A stretch of DNA of 64,000 bases from an uncultured Eubacteriales bacterium (lineage in GTDB: Bacteria > Bacillota > Clostridia > Oscillospirales > Acutalibacteraceae). The DNA is taken from positions 6,182 to 70,181 of the forward strand of contig CAKSNE010000009.1 of NCBI GenBank assembly GCA_934476085.1, written 5' to 3'. The translations under genes and the position numbers were made by a program. Shown here piece after piece: positions 18,307 through 27,657 of the stretch. The number at the start of each line of letters is the position of its first letter. The first letter of the stretch is position 1. The notes beneath the pieces are model-generated. The model saw nothing but the letters and a program-made list of their open reading frames with translations, did not search any database and was not told the origin of the DNA.

Positions 18307-18392
18307 TTTAAAAAACCAATCCTTATTTAAAATTTACATATTACAAAATATTATAGCAAAAAACTATCGAAAATTCAAGATGTTTTATTATT

Positions 18393-19919
18393 TTAGAGCA
18401 AAGGAGCAAAAGCCTTTAAAATACTTATGATTATTCTTGCAAATAAATTATGGCGTTTAGGCTCTAAAATATTTTCGCTAACTTCAAAAAGCTTGTCAAA
18501 ATCAGCTTTTATATCGGCTACTGCCGAACTTAAATACATCCAAACCGCACATTCATAATGTAAATACAAACTCCTGAAATCAAGGTTTACTGTGCCGACT
18601 ATTGCATATTTATCATCGCAAACTAAATTTTTAGCGTGAATAAATCCCGGTGTGTATTCGTAAATTTTAACGCCGTATTTTATTAAAGTTTCATAATATG
18701 AGCGTGATAAAAAATGAATATATTTATGGTCGCCGATTTTTGGTGTTACAATTCTAACATCAACACCGCTTGTCGCGGCATTGCAAAGAGCTTCTAACAT
18801 AGTGTTATCGATAATTAAATACGGCGTTGTTATATAAACATATTTTTCGGCTTTGTTAATTATATTAAGATATACATTTTTAGAGATATCGTGTTTATCA
18901 AGTGGAATATCGGTAAAAGGCTGAACAAAACCATCGTTTTCAATTTCGTTTGATGTTAATATATCAGGCGAGTATTTTGAAAAATCTTCTTTATCATTTT
19001 TCAATGAATTCCAAAGAGATAAGAACATAACTGTAAAATCCCATGTTGCAACACCTGTTAATTTAATAGCGGTATCTTTCCAATGCCCGTAAGGATGAAT
19101 TTTATTCATATACTCATCTGCTAAATTTATACCGCCGGTGTAAGAAATCATTCCGTCAATTATAAGTATTTTTCGGTGGTCACGGTTGTTGAAACTAGGG
19201 GTGAAAATGTTATTAAATCTATGAAAAACTATTGTTTTTATTCCATAGCTTTCAAGCCTTTTATTATAATTTTGCGGTAGTTTTAACATACAGCCAAAGT
19301 CATCATATATTAATCTTACTTCGACACCTTCGGCAACTTTTTGCTTTAAAACTTCTAAAACATTATTCCACATATAACCTTCTTCAATAATAAAAAACTC
19401 TAAAAATATAAACTTTTTAGCGGCTTTAATATCAGCCATAATTTTATTAAAATAATCTTCGCCGATTGGTACGTATTCTGTTTTTGTGCTTTGCGAAGGC
19501 ATTGTGTGGGCGGTGTTATAAATATATTTTGATTGTAAATAAGCTGATGGACTACTCTTTAATGTTTCCAGCGGAACATCATCGGTATTTACTGAATCTT
19601 TATAGTAACCATCAAGGTCGTTTAGTCTTTTAGTCATTCTTTCATTAACTCTGTTTTTTGAAAAAACAAGATATAAAAATCCGCCGAAAATAGGGAATAT
19701 AAGTATTGGTATAACCCAAGCAAGCTTATATTCCGGATTACCGTTTTTATAAATTAAATGAAAAAGTACAACGATAGAAACTAATATTGAAAAAATATAA
19801 AAATATGCAAATTTTTCGCTGAAAAATAAAAACATTACAACAATCGCAGATAGTTGTAAAATTACAAACATCGCAGTGTAAAGAATTCTGCCAAAAACAA
19901 TATTAAAAAACTTGTTCAT
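18393..19919 (-). CDS. cls: Cardiolipin synthase (phospholipase D superfamily)
   Basis: Membrane enzyme of 508 residues that joins two phosphatidylglycerols into cardiolipin. Two N-terminal transmembrane helices (about 12-32 and 36-58) and a further segment near 68-88 precede two PLD domains. The first HKD motif reads NRDHRKILIIDG (about 245) and the second FIHAKNLVCDDK (about 425), each with the downstream G-G/N motif (YTGGINLADEY; GTVNLDFRS). Length and topology match ClsA-type enzymes of Firmicutes. It ends 19 bases upstream of the start-proximal region of the next leftward gene pair; the DUF5662 gene lies just before it. Confidence 0.93.
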   Translation of the reverse strand: MNKFFNIVFGRILYTAMFVILQLSAIVVMFLFFSEKFAYFYIFSILVSIVVLFHLIYKNGNPEYKLAWVIPILIFPIFGGFLYLVFSKNRVNERMTKRLNDLDGYYKDSVNTDDVPLETLKSSPSAYLQSKYIYNTAHTMPSQSTKTEYVPIGEDYFNKIMADIKAAKKFIFLEFFIIEEGYMWNNVLEVLKQKVAEGVEVRLIYDDFGCMLKLPQNYNKRLESYGIKTIVFHRFNNIFTPSFNNRDHRKILIIDGMISYTGGINLADEYMNKIHPYGHWKDTAIKLTGVATWDFTVMFLSLWNSLKNDKEDFSKYSPDILTSNEIENDGFVQPFTDIPLDKHDISKNVYLNIINKAEKYVYITTPYLIIDNTMLEALCNAATSGVDVRIVTPKIGDHKYIHFLSRSYYETLIKYGVKIYEYTPGFIHAKNLVCDDKYAIVGTVNLDFRSLYLHYECAVWMYLSSAVADIKADFDKLFEVSENILEPKRHNLFARIIISILKAFAPLL

Positions 19920-19938
19920 TTTATTACTCCACTTCTTT

Positions 19939-20463
19939 TTAATAGTCTTTTAACTCTTTAATATATTCAAAGGTTTCATCTTCACCTTTTTCAGCTAACA
20001 TTTTAAGTAAAAATTTGAGCATATCAGCGGTTTCAGGGTGCATATAGGGCTTGTCGTGTCCGTTTATAAAATATTCATAAGGGTGAGAATCGGTATAATT
20101 CTTTCCTTGATAAATCTTACTTGCGGCAACCCTGTCGCAAAACATTTCTTTTAAATATTTCATCGGCATTTTAACCGGCATTATTTTGCCTTCGGTTATA
20201 ATAAAATCGTTCCAATATTCATAGTGATGCTTGTTTCTGCCTTTATGGTGCATCCAAGCAGTTGAATAGCCGATTTTTCTTCTTTCAATTTCGTTTGGGC
20301 TGCAGTCACCTTGGTAATATTTTGCCCCGATTATAAATTCAGCAGGTGAGTATTTTGATAAATCGTGACGAAGTCCCTGCCACAAAATACCTGCTTTTTT
20401 GCAATGACGAATAACGGTGTGTCTGTGTTTAGTAATAGTCTTAAAGTGTTTTATTGTTTTCAT
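19939..20463 (-). CDS. DUF5662 family protein
   Basis: A 174-residue protein, very rich in His, Tyr and Lys. The conserved features LRHDLSKYSPAEF near residue 35 and YSTAWMHHKGRNKHHYEYW near 75 match the DUF5662 family, whose His/Asp pattern suggests a metal-dependent HD-like fold. The family function is unknown. The start is ATG 20463 (MKTIKHFKTI) with AGGAA upstream; an 18-codon upstream extension lacks a ribosome site. It is transcribed toward cls with a 19-bp gap, so the two are probably cotranscribed. Confidence 0.8.
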   Translation of the reverse strand: MKTIKHFKTITKHRHTVIRHCKKAGILWQGLRHDLSKYSPAEFIIGAKYYQGDCSPNEIERRKIGYSTAWMHHKGRNKHHYEYWNDFIITEGKIMPVKMPMKYLKEMFCDRVAASKIYQGKNYTDSHPYEYFINGHDKPYMHPETADMLKFLLKMLAEKGEDETFEYIKELKDY

Positions 20464-20610
20464 AAAAATTCCTATTGTTTTTTTATTTATTATACATTGA
20501 AAATTAAACTTATGCAATATAAATTAAACCTAAAAATAATAAAAAAGTTAAGAAATCGTTAAGAAATTGATTTTTAATTAAAAACAGCTTGTTTTATTGT
20601 AAATATTTAT

Positions 20611-20638
20611 TTGAAAATGTCGAATTATATGATATAAT
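20611..20638 (+). promoter_or_regulatory. Promoter of the rnf operon
   Basis: TTGAAA (20611-20616) and TATAAT (20633-20638), with a 16-bp spacer, lie about 60 bp before rnfC. No other rightward promoter is evident in the 180-bp gap. Confidence 0.6.
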
Positions 20639-20699
20639 AAATTTGATTTTGCATTTTGCATATAATTATTTATAAATTAATCGAAAGCGAGTATTTTTA

Positions 20700-22031
20700 A
20701 TGAAATTAAAAACATTTAAAAGGGGAGTTCATCCAAACGGCAATAAGCAGTTTACTGAAGATATCCCTATAAAAGAGCTTGTTATAAAAGGTGATGCGAC
20801 TTATCCATTATCGCAACACATCGGTGCACCTTGTACCCCTTGTGTAGAAGTCGGAGATAGTGTTAAGAAAGGTCAGTTAATCGCCAAGGCAGGCGGTTTT
20901 GTATCAAGTAATATTTTTTCTGCGGTATCGGGTACTGTTAAGGCTATTAAACCTGTTAGCACAACAAGCGGCGAAAATGCACAGAGCATTATTATAGAAA
21001 ACGATAACCGCTTTGATGAAGTAGATGGTTTTGGTATAGATACCGACTATAATACTTTAACTAAAAAACAAATTCTTGAAAAAATCGAGTATTCGGGCAT
21101 AGTCGGTCTTGGCGGTGCCGGTTTTCCTACTCATGTAAAATTATCTCCAAAAGAGCCTGAAAAAATCGACTATCTAATAATTAACGCAGCAGAGTGTGAG
21201 CCTTATTTAACATCAGATTACAGATTAATGCTTGAGCGTACTGATGATTTAATAAAGGGCTGCGAAATTATATTAAAACTTTTTGATAACGCAAAATGCG
21301 TTATCGGCATTGAAAACAATAAAATGCCTGCATATAAAGCGTTAAACAGCATTATTAAAAATTCTCGTATTTCAACAGAACTTTTAAAGGCTAAATATCC
21401 TCAAGGCGGCGAGCGTACACTCATTAAAGCAATTACAAACAGGGAAGTTAATTCTAAAATGCTCCCTTGTGATGTCGGTTGTGTTGTTGTGAATGTAGCC
21501 TCGGCGATTGCGGTTTATGATGCGGTTGCAAAGAACATTCCGCTTATTAAAAGAGTGATGACAGTCACAGGCGATGCGGTAAAATCACCTTGTAATTTGC
21601 TTGTTAGCATAGGCACATTACATAGTGAAGTTTTAGCGGCGGCCGACGGATTTAACTGTGAACCTGAAAAGGTAGTTTCAGGCGGTCCTATGATGGGAAC
21701 AGCACTTTTTAATTTAGATGTTCCGGTTACTAAAACTTCTTCTTCAATTCTTGCGTTTTCAAAAGATGATGTTGCAAAGTGTGATACTTCTGCTTGTATT
21801 CATTGCGGTAGATGTTTAAATGCTTGTCCTGAACGCCTTGTTCCGCAAATGTTAATGTCAGCGGCTGATAATGATTTGTTTGATGAATTTGAGCGTTTAA
21901 ACGGTATGGAATGTATTGAGTGTGGCTCTTGTTCTTATGTCTGTCCGGCAAAACGTCCGCTTACTCAAAGTTTTAAATTTGCAAAGCGTGAAGTAAATAA
22001 ACTTAAAAACAAAAAAGGGGGTAAAAATTAA
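20700..22031 (+). CDS. rnfC: Rnf complex subunit RnfC
   Basis: NADH-binding, iron-sulfur subunit (443 residues) of the membrane Rnf ferredoxin:NAD+ oxidoreductase, which couples electron flow to Na+ or H+ export. The N-terminal RnfC barrel-sandwich domain is followed by a nucleotide/FMN-binding segment with GLGGAGFPTHVKL (about 140) and an SLBB region. Two 4Fe-4S clusters lie at about 362-412 (CIHCGRCLNACPERL and CIECGSCSYVCPAKRP). It is the first gene of rnfCDGEAB; its stop overlaps the rnfD start by one base. Confidence 0.97.
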   Translation: MKLKTFKRGVHPNGNKQFTEDIPIKELVIKGDATYPLSQHIGAPCTPCVEVGDSVKKGQLIAKAGGFVSSNIFSAVSGTVKAIKPVSTTSGENAQSIIIENDNRFDEVDGFGIDTDYNTLTKKQILEKIEYSGIVGLGGAGFPTHVKLSPKEPEKIDYLIINAAECEPYLTSDYRLMLERTDDLIKGCEIILKLFDNAKCVIGIENNKMPAYKALNSIIKNSRISTELLKAKYPQGGERTLIKAITNREVNSKMLPCDVGCVVVNVASAIAVYDAVAKNIPLIKRVMTVTGDAVKSPCNLLVSIGTLHSEVLAAADGFNCEPEKVVSGGPMMGTALFNLDVPVTKTSSSILAFSKDDVAKCDTSACIHCGRCLNACPERLVPQMLMSAADNDLFDEFERLNGMECIECGSCSYVCPAKRPLTQSFKFAKREVNKLKNKKGGKN

Positions 22032-23005
22032 TGCTTAAAAATATTAATGTCAGCGTTTCTCCGCATATAAGAGAAAAACGCACAACTAATTCAATAATGC
22101 TTGATGTTTGCATAGCGTTATTTTTCCCGCTTTTAGCAGGTGTTTATACTTTCGGTTTGAGAGCACTTTTAATCATTGTTTTAAGCGTTGGTTCTTGTGT
22201 TTTAGCAGAATATCTTTTTGAAAAGATTATGAAACAAAAGTCAACTGTAAGTGATTTTAGTGCAGTAGTTACAGGTTTGATTTTAGCGGTGAATTTGCCG
22301 TCAACAGTTCCTTTTTGGATACCGGCTTTAGGCGGATTTTTCGCAATAATTATTGTAAAACAACTTTTTGGCGGATTAGGTCAAAACTTTATGAACCCTG
22401 CTCTTGCCGCAAGATGCTTTTTGCTTATTTCTTTTGCGGGAATAATGACAAAGTTTCCGAGCAATATTAATTATCTTTTTGGAACACCTGATGCAGTAAG
22501 TTCGGCAACTCCAATGGCTTTGGTTAAGGGCGGCACGGTTACAGGTTGGTTTGATATGCTTGTAAATACACATTCAGGCTCAATCGGTGAAGCTTCCGCA
22601 ATTGCTGTTTTAATCGGTGCGGCTTATATGATTATTCGTCGGGTAATTGATGTTAAAATTCCGCTTATTTACATAGGTTCAACTCTTTTGTTTGTTGTAA
22701 TAATTCAACTTTTAAAAGGCAATGCCGATGTTATTACATTTGAATATTTAATGGTACAACTTTGCGGCGGCGGACTTTTAGTAGGTGCGTTCTTTATGGC
22801 AACTGACTATGTTACTTCGCCGATAACTCCGCTTGGCAAAGTTATTTATGCACTTATTTTAGGACTTATGACTTCGCTTATTCGTATAATCAGTCCATCA
22901 AACGAGGGTGTATCTTATTCAATTATTATCGGTAATATGTTAACTCCGTTAATTGAAAAATACACAGTTCCAAAAGCCTTCGGTTTAAAAGGAGGCAAAA
23001 AATAA
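22031..23005 (+). CDS. rnfD: Rnf complex subunit RnfD
   Basis: Integral membrane subunit of 324 residues with about nine helices. It carries covalently bound FMN: the flavinylation-type motif VSSATPMALVKGG is visible near residue 160, with the threonine as attachment residue. It belongs to the NqrB/RnfD family and is translationally coupled to rnfC and rnfG through one-base overlaps. An ApbE flavin transferase gene lies at the end of the same operon and would supply the modification. Confidence 0.96.
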   Translation: MLKNINVSVSPHIREKRTTNSIMLDVCIALFFPLLAGVYTFGLRALLIIVLSVGSCVLAEYLFEKIMKQKSTVSDFSAVVTGLILAVNLPSTVPFWIPALGGFFAIIIVKQLFGGLGQNFMNPALAARCFLLISFAGIMTKFPSNINYLFGTPDAVSSATPMALVKGGTVTGWFDMLVNTHSGSIGEASAIAVLIGAAYMIIRRVIDVKIPLIYIGSTLLFVVIIQLLKGNADVITFEYLMVQLCGGGLLVGAFFMATDYVTSPITPLGKVIYALILGLMTSLIRIISPSNEGVSYSIIIGNMLTPLIEKYTVPKAFGLKGGKK

Positions 23006-23553
23006 TGAAACAAATTATTAAAAATACAATTATTTTAACGCTTATTACTTTAGTTGCAGGTGTTGCACTCGCTTGTGTTTATTCAATAACTAAAGAGCCT
23101 ATTGCAAAAGCCGATGAAAAGGCTACTATTGCGGCTTATAAAATAGTTTTATCAGAGGCTGACAGTTTTAAATCATTAGATTTAAAGGATTATTCTGATG
23201 AAAACAATTCAACAGTCAGTGCAGTATCAAAAGCAGTTATGGGCGATAAAACAGTAGGCTATGTAATGGCAACCGCTTCAAAAGGTTATGGTGGCGATAT
23301 AAAAATAGCACTTGGTATTGATTTAAACGGCAAATTAACAGGAATTTCAGTGCTTGATGCGTCTAACGAAACACCGGGTCTTGGGGCAAAGGTAAAAGAA
23401 GATGATTTCACTTCGAGATTTAAAAGCATTTCCGGTGATGAAACAGATGATGTTGATACAATTTCGGGTGCAACATATTCGAGTAACGGTGTTAAAAACG
23501 CAGTTAAAGCAGGTTTTGAATATTACAACAAAAATCTAAAAGGGGGTAATTAA
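23005..23553 (+). CDS. rnfG: Rnf complex subunit RnfG
   Basis: A 182-residue subunit with one N-terminal transmembrane anchor (about 7-29) and an extracytoplasmic FMN-binding domain. The covalent flavin site SGATYSS is at about 155-161, with the threonine as the residue modified by ApbE. GYGGDIKIALGID and TPGLGAKV are typical of the FMN_bind domain. It overlaps rnfD by one base and lies 2 bases before rnfE. Confidence 0.96.
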   Translation: MKQIIKNTIILTLITLVAGVALACVYSITKEPIAKADEKATIAAYKIVLSEADSFKSLDLKDYSDENNSTVSAVSKAVMGDKTVGYVMATASKGYGGDIKIALGIDLNGKLTGISVLDASNETPGLGAKVKEDDFTSRFKSISGDETDDVDTISGATYSSNGVKNAVKAGFEYYNKNLKGGN

Positions 23554-23555
23554 TA

Positions 23556-24335
23556 ATGAAAAGATGTATTGAAAGATTGTTTAACGGCATTATTAAAGAA
23601 AACCCTACTTTTGTGCTTATGCTCGGTATGTGTCCGACTTTGGCGGTTACAACATCTGCGTTTAACGGCTTTGGTATGGGACTTTCAACTACCGCAGTTT
23701 TGATAATGTCAAACTTTTTAATTTCGGCACTTAGAAAAGTTATTCCAAACGGTGTAAGAATGCCTGCGTTTATTGTAATTGTTGCGTCTTTTGTAACAAT
23801 TGTTCAATTGCTTTTAAAGGCTTATGTACCGGCACTTGATAAATCTCTCGGTGTATTTATTCCGCTTATTGTTGTAAACTGTATTATTTTAGGCAGAGCC
23901 GAAGCATTCGCATCTAAAAATCCTGTTTTACCATCAATTTTTGACGGCATCGGTATGGGACTTGGCTTTACTTTAGCACTTACAGTAATCGGTTCTGTTC
24001 GTGAAATTCTAGGTGCAGGTTCGATTTTTGGATTTAATATTATGCCAAAATCTTTTGAACCTATTTCAATCTTTGTTTTAGCGCCGGGTGCATTCTTTGT
24101 TTTGGCTTGTCTTACCGCTTTGCAAAATAAATTAAAAGCACCTTCTGCTACAAATGTTGAAAGCGATAAACTCGTTTGCAACAGTAATTGTGCCGGTTGT
24201 ATCGGCAAACAGGGTTGTATTAACCATCAGTTAATTGAAAAAGAAAAGGCTGAAGTTTTGGAAAAAGAACGCCTTGCAAAATTAAAGCGTGCAGAAGAAC
24301 TTAAAAAACAACAAAGCAAAGGAGATAACGAATAA
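23556..24335 (+). CDS. rnfE: Rnf complex subunit RnfE
   Basis: A six-helix membrane subunit (259 residues) of the RnfE/NqrD family, with the conserved NPTFVLMLGMCPTLAVT motif near the N-terminus; the cysteine is a ligand of the membrane-embedded iron-sulfur centre shared with RnfA. The last 50 residues form a charged soluble tail containing CNSNCAGCIGKQGC, an extra cysteine cluster not needed for the RnfE fold. The stop overlaps the rnfA start. Confidence 0.95.
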   Translation: MKRCIERLFNGIIKENPTFVLMLGMCPTLAVTTSAFNGFGMGLSTTAVLIMSNFLISALRKVIPNGVRMPAFIVIVASFVTIVQLLLKAYVPALDKSLGVFIPLIVVNCIILGRAEAFASKNPVLPSIFDGIGMGLGFTLALTVIGSVREILGAGSIFGFNIMPKSFEPISIFVLAPGAFFVLACLTALQNKLKAPSATNVESDKLVCNSNCAGCIGKQGCINHQLIEKEKAEVLEKERLAKLKRAEELKKQQSKGDNE

Positions 24336-24943
24336 TGGATATAATTAAAACTATACTTATTACGCTTATTTCCACAACTTTGATAAACAATGTTGTTTTG
24401 TCACAATTTATGGGCTTATGTCCGTTTTTAGGCGTTTCAAAATCAATAAAAACCGCAAGCGGAATGGGCGGAGCAGTTATTTTTGTAATAACTATCGCTT
24501 CATTTTTATCATCACTTGTGTATACTTTTATTTTAGCACCGCTCGGTCTCGAGTTTTTAGAAACAATTGCATTTATCGTAATTATTGCGGCACTTGTTCA
24601 ATTTGTCGAAATGTTTTTGAAAAAATCTATTCCGTCACTTTACTCGGCATTAGGTGTTTATCTACCGCTTATTACAACAAACTGTGCAGTACTAGGCGTT
24701 GCTTTAAACAATGTTACCGATTTTAATACCGCTGATTATTCGGCTCTTGGTACAATTTTAATGAGTGTTTTATCGGGCTTTGGTACTGCGGTAGGCTTTG
24801 CCGTTGCTATTATAGTAATGGCGGGCATTCGTGAAAAAATAGCATTCAACAATATACCGAATTCGTTTAAAGGTATGCCAATAACGCTTATTACCGCAGG
24901 GCTTATGGCTATGGCATTCTTCGGATTTCAGGGACTTATTTAA
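24335..24943 (+). CDS. rnfA: Rnf complex subunit RnfA
   Basis: A 202-residue, six-helix membrane subunit paralogous to RnfE, with inverted topology. The conserved INNVVLSQFMGLCPFLGVSK motif contains the cysteine ligand for the membrane iron-sulfur cluster, and the second half carries LPLITTNCAVLGVAL with another conserved cysteine. It is translationally coupled to rnfE; rnfB follows after 18 bases with AAAGGCGG as ribosome site. Confidence 0.96.
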   Translation: MDIIKTILITLISTTLINNVVLSQFMGLCPFLGVSKSIKTASGMGGAVIFVITIASFLSSLVYTFILAPLGLEFLETIAFIVIIAALVQFVEMFLKKSIPSLYSALGVYLPLITTNCAVLGVALNNVTDFNTADYSALGTILMSVLSGFGTAVGFAVAIIVMAGIREKIAFNNIPNSFKGMPITLITAGLMAMAFFGFQGLI

Positions 24944-24961
24944 GAAAGGCGGTAAAAATTT

Positions 24962-25765
24962 ATGGATATACAGTTTATTTTAATTGCTGCCGCCGTTATC
25001 GGTGCTATCGGTATTTTTATAGGTTTGTTTTTAGGATTTTCCGAAAAGATTTTTCATATTGATGTCGACCAAAAAGAAGTTGATATCAGAGAATGTTTGC
25101 CCGGAAATAACTGTGGCGGCTGCGGCTATGCCAGTTGCGATGATTTGGCTAAAAAAATTGCAAATGGCGAGGCAAAACCAAACACTTGCCCTGTCGGTGG
25201 CGATGCAGTAGGCGAGAAAATCGCTAAAATATTGGGCGTTACAGCCGATAAATCTTCTAGAAAAATAGCCTATGTAAAATGTATGGGCACTTGTGATAAA
25301 TCAGAGCAAATTTACAATTATTATGGTGCACTTGATTGCAACAGAGTTTCTGTAACACCCGGCAGGGGTGCAAAAGCGTGTGCTTATGGTTGTATCGGTC
25401 TCGGCTCTTGCGTTAGTGCCTGTCAATTCGGCGGAATAAAAGTTGTAAACGGCAGAGCATATATCTCAAGAGAAGATTGTAAAGGTTGCGGTGCTTGCGT
25501 GAATGCTTGCCCTAATAATCTTATTGAATTAGTGCCTTATGATGCAAAATACATCGTAAGCTGTTTTTCACAAGAAAAGGGTAAGACAGTTAAAGATACT
25601 TGCAAAGCGGGATGTATCGGTTGCGGCATTTGTCAAAAAATCTGTCCGTCAGGTGCAATAACACTTAAAAACAATATTGCAAAAATCAATTATGAAAAAT
25701 GCACTTCTTGCGGAAAATGTGCTGAAAAATGTCCTTCTAAAGTTATTGTAAAACAGTATGATTAA
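24962..25765 (+). CDS. rnfB: Rnf complex subunit RnfB (ferredoxin-like)
   Basis: Electron-entry subunit (267 residues) that accepts electrons from reduced ferredoxin. An N-terminal transmembrane helix (about 6-26) is followed by a 4Fe-4S domain (CLPGNNCGGCGYASC, about 46-60, with a further cysteine in NTCPVGG) and several ferredoxin-type clusters: CIGLGSCVSACQF, CKGCGACVNACPN, CIGCGICQKICPS and CTSCGKCAEKCPS. Its stop overlaps the start of the ApbE gene by 8 bases. Confidence 0.96.
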   Translation: MDIQFILIAAAVIGAIGIFIGLFLGFSEKIFHIDVDQKEVDIRECLPGNNCGGCGYASCDDLAKKIANGEAKPNTCPVGGDAVGEKIAKILGVTADKSSRKIAYVKCMGTCDKSEQIYNYYGALDCNRVSVTPGRGAKACAYGCIGLGSCVSACQFGGIKVVNGRAYISREDCKGCGACVNACPNNLIELVPYDAKYIVSCFSQEKGKTVKDTCKAGCIGCGICQKICPSGAITLKNNIAKINYEKCTSCGKCAEKCPSKVIVKQYD

Positions 25766-26765
25766 AAAAGTTTTAAGCGTTTTATTAATCATTTGTTTGT
25801 TTGCTTTTTTGCCGTCTTGTGAGAAGAAAAAAGAGAATTTCAGCAAAACGGTTGTTGATTATTTTGATACAGTTACAACTGTTTCAGGTTATTTTTATAA
25901 TGAAGAAGAATTTAATAATAGTTTTAAAAGAATTGATAAAAAATTAAAGCGATATAACAAACTTTTTGATATTTATAAAAATTATGATATAAACAATATT
26001 AAAACCATTAATGATAATGCGGGAATTAAGCCTGTAAAGGTTGACAGCGAGATTATAAAACTATTAAACTTTGGTAAAAAAGTTTATGATTTAACTAATG
26101 GAAATGTTAATATCTGCTTTGGTGCGGTAACGAAAATTTGGCATAATTACAGAGAAAAAGGTGTAAGCCTGCCAACCAAAAAAGAACTTAATTTTGCAAA
26201 CAAATTAACCGGTATAGATAATTTAGTTATAAATGAAAAGACAAGTACGGTTTTTTTAAAAAAACACGGTTGCAGTTTAGATGTAGGTGCTATTGCAAAA
26301 GGCTTTGTTTGTGATGAACTAAAACAGTTTGCTATTAAAAATTCATTTAAAAACGGAATTATTAATCTTGGTGGAAATGTTACTGTTATCGGTAAAAAAG
26401 ACGGCAAGGATTTTACTGTCGGCGTCAGGAATCCCGATGACACATCTAAAAACATATATACTTTAAAAATTCAAAATAAAAGTGTTGTGACTTCGGGCGA
26501 TTATGAGCGATTTTATGAAGTAAACGGCAAAAAATATTGCCATATCATATCGCCAAAGACATTGTTTTCGGCAGATAACAATAAGTCGGTTACTATTGTT
26601 TGTGATAATTCGGCACTTGCCGATGCGTTATCGACTGCACTTTTTATAATGGATTATTCTGACGGGTTAAAGCTGATTGATTCGATAGATAACTGTGAAG
26701 CATTGATTATAGATAAAAATTCGAAATCTCACTTTTCAAGTGGATTTAAAGGTTTAATAAAATAG
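25758..26765 (+). CDS. apbE: FAD:protein FMN transferase lipoprotein (ApbE family)
   Basis: Attaches FMN covalently to threonines of RnfD and RnfG, acting outside the cytoplasmic membrane. A lipoprotein signal (hydrophobic helix then LPSC, Cys at about 23) anchors it. The 335-residue body shows ApbE hallmarks: SLDVGAIAKGFVCDEL (about 175), NLGGNVTVIGKK, SVVTSGDYERF, HIISPKT and a C-terminal D-ALSTALFI metal-binding region. It overlaps rnfB by 8 bases, so cofactor loading is encoded in the same transcript as the complex. Confidence 0.94.
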   Translation: MIKKVLSVLLIICLFAFLPSCEKKKENFSKTVVDYFDTVTTVSGYFYNEEEFNNSFKRIDKKLKRYNKLFDIYKNYDINNIKTINDNAGIKPVKVDSEIIKLLNFGKKVYDLTNGNVNICFGAVTKIWHNYREKGVSLPTKKELNFANKLTGIDNLVINEKTSTVFLKKHGCSLDVGAIAKGFVCDELKQFAIKNSFKNGIINLGGNVTVIGKKDGKDFTVGVRNPDDTSKNIYTLKIQNKSVVTSGDYERFYEVNGKKYCHIISPKTLFSADNNKSVTIVCDNSALADALSTALFIMDYSDGLKLIDSIDNCEALIIDKNSKSHFSSGFKGLIK

Positions 26766-26775
26766 GAGAAAATTT

Positions 26776-27117
26776 ATGCCTAAAAAGACCTTTTCAAAAG
26801 TTGATATTATTGTTATTTTAAGCGTTTTATTGCTCGCTTTAATCGGATTTTTTGCAGTAAAATCGGTACAGGGCAGTGGCAATTATGTTGAGATTACAAA
26901 AGGCGGTAAAGTTTATCAAACTTTGCCGATTGATAAAGATAAGGTAATTGATATAAACGGCAAAAATATAATTGAAATAAAGAATAAAAAAGTTTTTATG
27001 AAAAGTGCTGATTGCAAAAATCAAATTTGCGTTAATCATGCAAAAATTTCTTTAGTCGGTGAAACTATTGTTTGTTTGCCAAACAAAGTTGTAGTTGAGA
27101 TTAAGAAAGGTAAATAA
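26776..27117 (+). CDS. NusG domain II-containing protein
   Basis: A 113-residue protein with one N-terminal transmembrane helix (about 13-32) and an extracytoplasmic NusG_II domain (beta-rich; DCKNQICVNHAKIS with a conserved cysteine pair, and IVCLPNKVVVEI at the end). Such genes recur in Rnf/ApbE loci of Clostridia. A role in Rnf assembly or flavinylation is suggested by context only. AGGAGA precedes the ATG. Confidence 0.88.
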   Translation: MPKKTFSKVDIIVILSVLLLALIGFFAVKSVQGSGNYVEITKGGKVYQTLPIDKDKVIDINGKNIIEIKNKKVFMKSADCKNQICVNHAKISLVGETIVCLPNKVVVEIKKGK

Positions 27118-27118
27118 A

Positions 27119-27613
27119 ATGGCTAAAAATAAAATATCAACAAAGCGAATATGTGTTTGCGGAATGTTGATTGCGGCGGCTTTTGTATTATCTTTTGTAG
27201 AAAGATTTATACCGATAGATGTTGCAATTTACGGCTTTAAATTAGGTTTTGCAAATATTGTTGTAGTTTTTGCGTTATATAAATTAAGTCTTGTCGACGC
27301 AGCATTTATATGTTTTGTAAAAATACTACTTTCAGGACTTTTATTCGGCGGACCTATTTATTTAATGTATAGCTTTTGCGGTGGTGTTTTAAGTTTTATA
27401 GTAATGCTGATGCTTAAAAACAAATTAAATATTATCACTGTATCGGCACTGGGCTCTGTGTTTTTTAATATCGGTCAAATTGCCTTTGCTTGCTTTAATT
27501 TTGCTTCTTTCGGAGTATGGACCTATTTGCCTGTTTTAATCGTTACAGGCGTGTTTACGGGTGTTTTAATAGGTATTATTTCGAACATTGCAATAAACAG
27601 AATAAAAATATAA
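27119..27613 (+). CDS. Gx transporter family membrane protein
   Basis: A 164-residue membrane protein with about five helices, matching the Gx transporter family (COG4769; older name heptaprenyl diphosphate synthase component I), with GFKLGFANIVVVFALY near residue 40. It resembles ECF-type S components and closes the rnf operon, as in many Clostridia. The start is ATG 27119 with AAAGG upstream, one base after the previous stop. Substrate unknown. Confidence 0.85.
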   Translation: MAKNKISTKRICVCGMLIAAAFVLSFVERFIPIDVAIYGFKLGFANIVVVFALYKLSLVDAAFICFVKILLSGLLFGGPIYLMYSFCGGVLSFIVMLMLKNKLNIITVSALGSVFFNIGQIAFACFNFASFGVWTYLPVLIVTGVFTGVLIGIISNIAINRIKI

Positions 27614-27653
27614 AAAAGCGTATCACTAATACATTTAGTGATACGCTTTAAAA
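27614..27653 (+). terminator. Bidirectional terminator between rnf operon and folT
   Basis: A 12-bp stem, GCGTATCACTAA with TTAGTGATACGC, has A/T tracts on both flanks. It lies between convergent genes. Confidence 0.85.
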
Positions 27654-27657
27654 ATGT

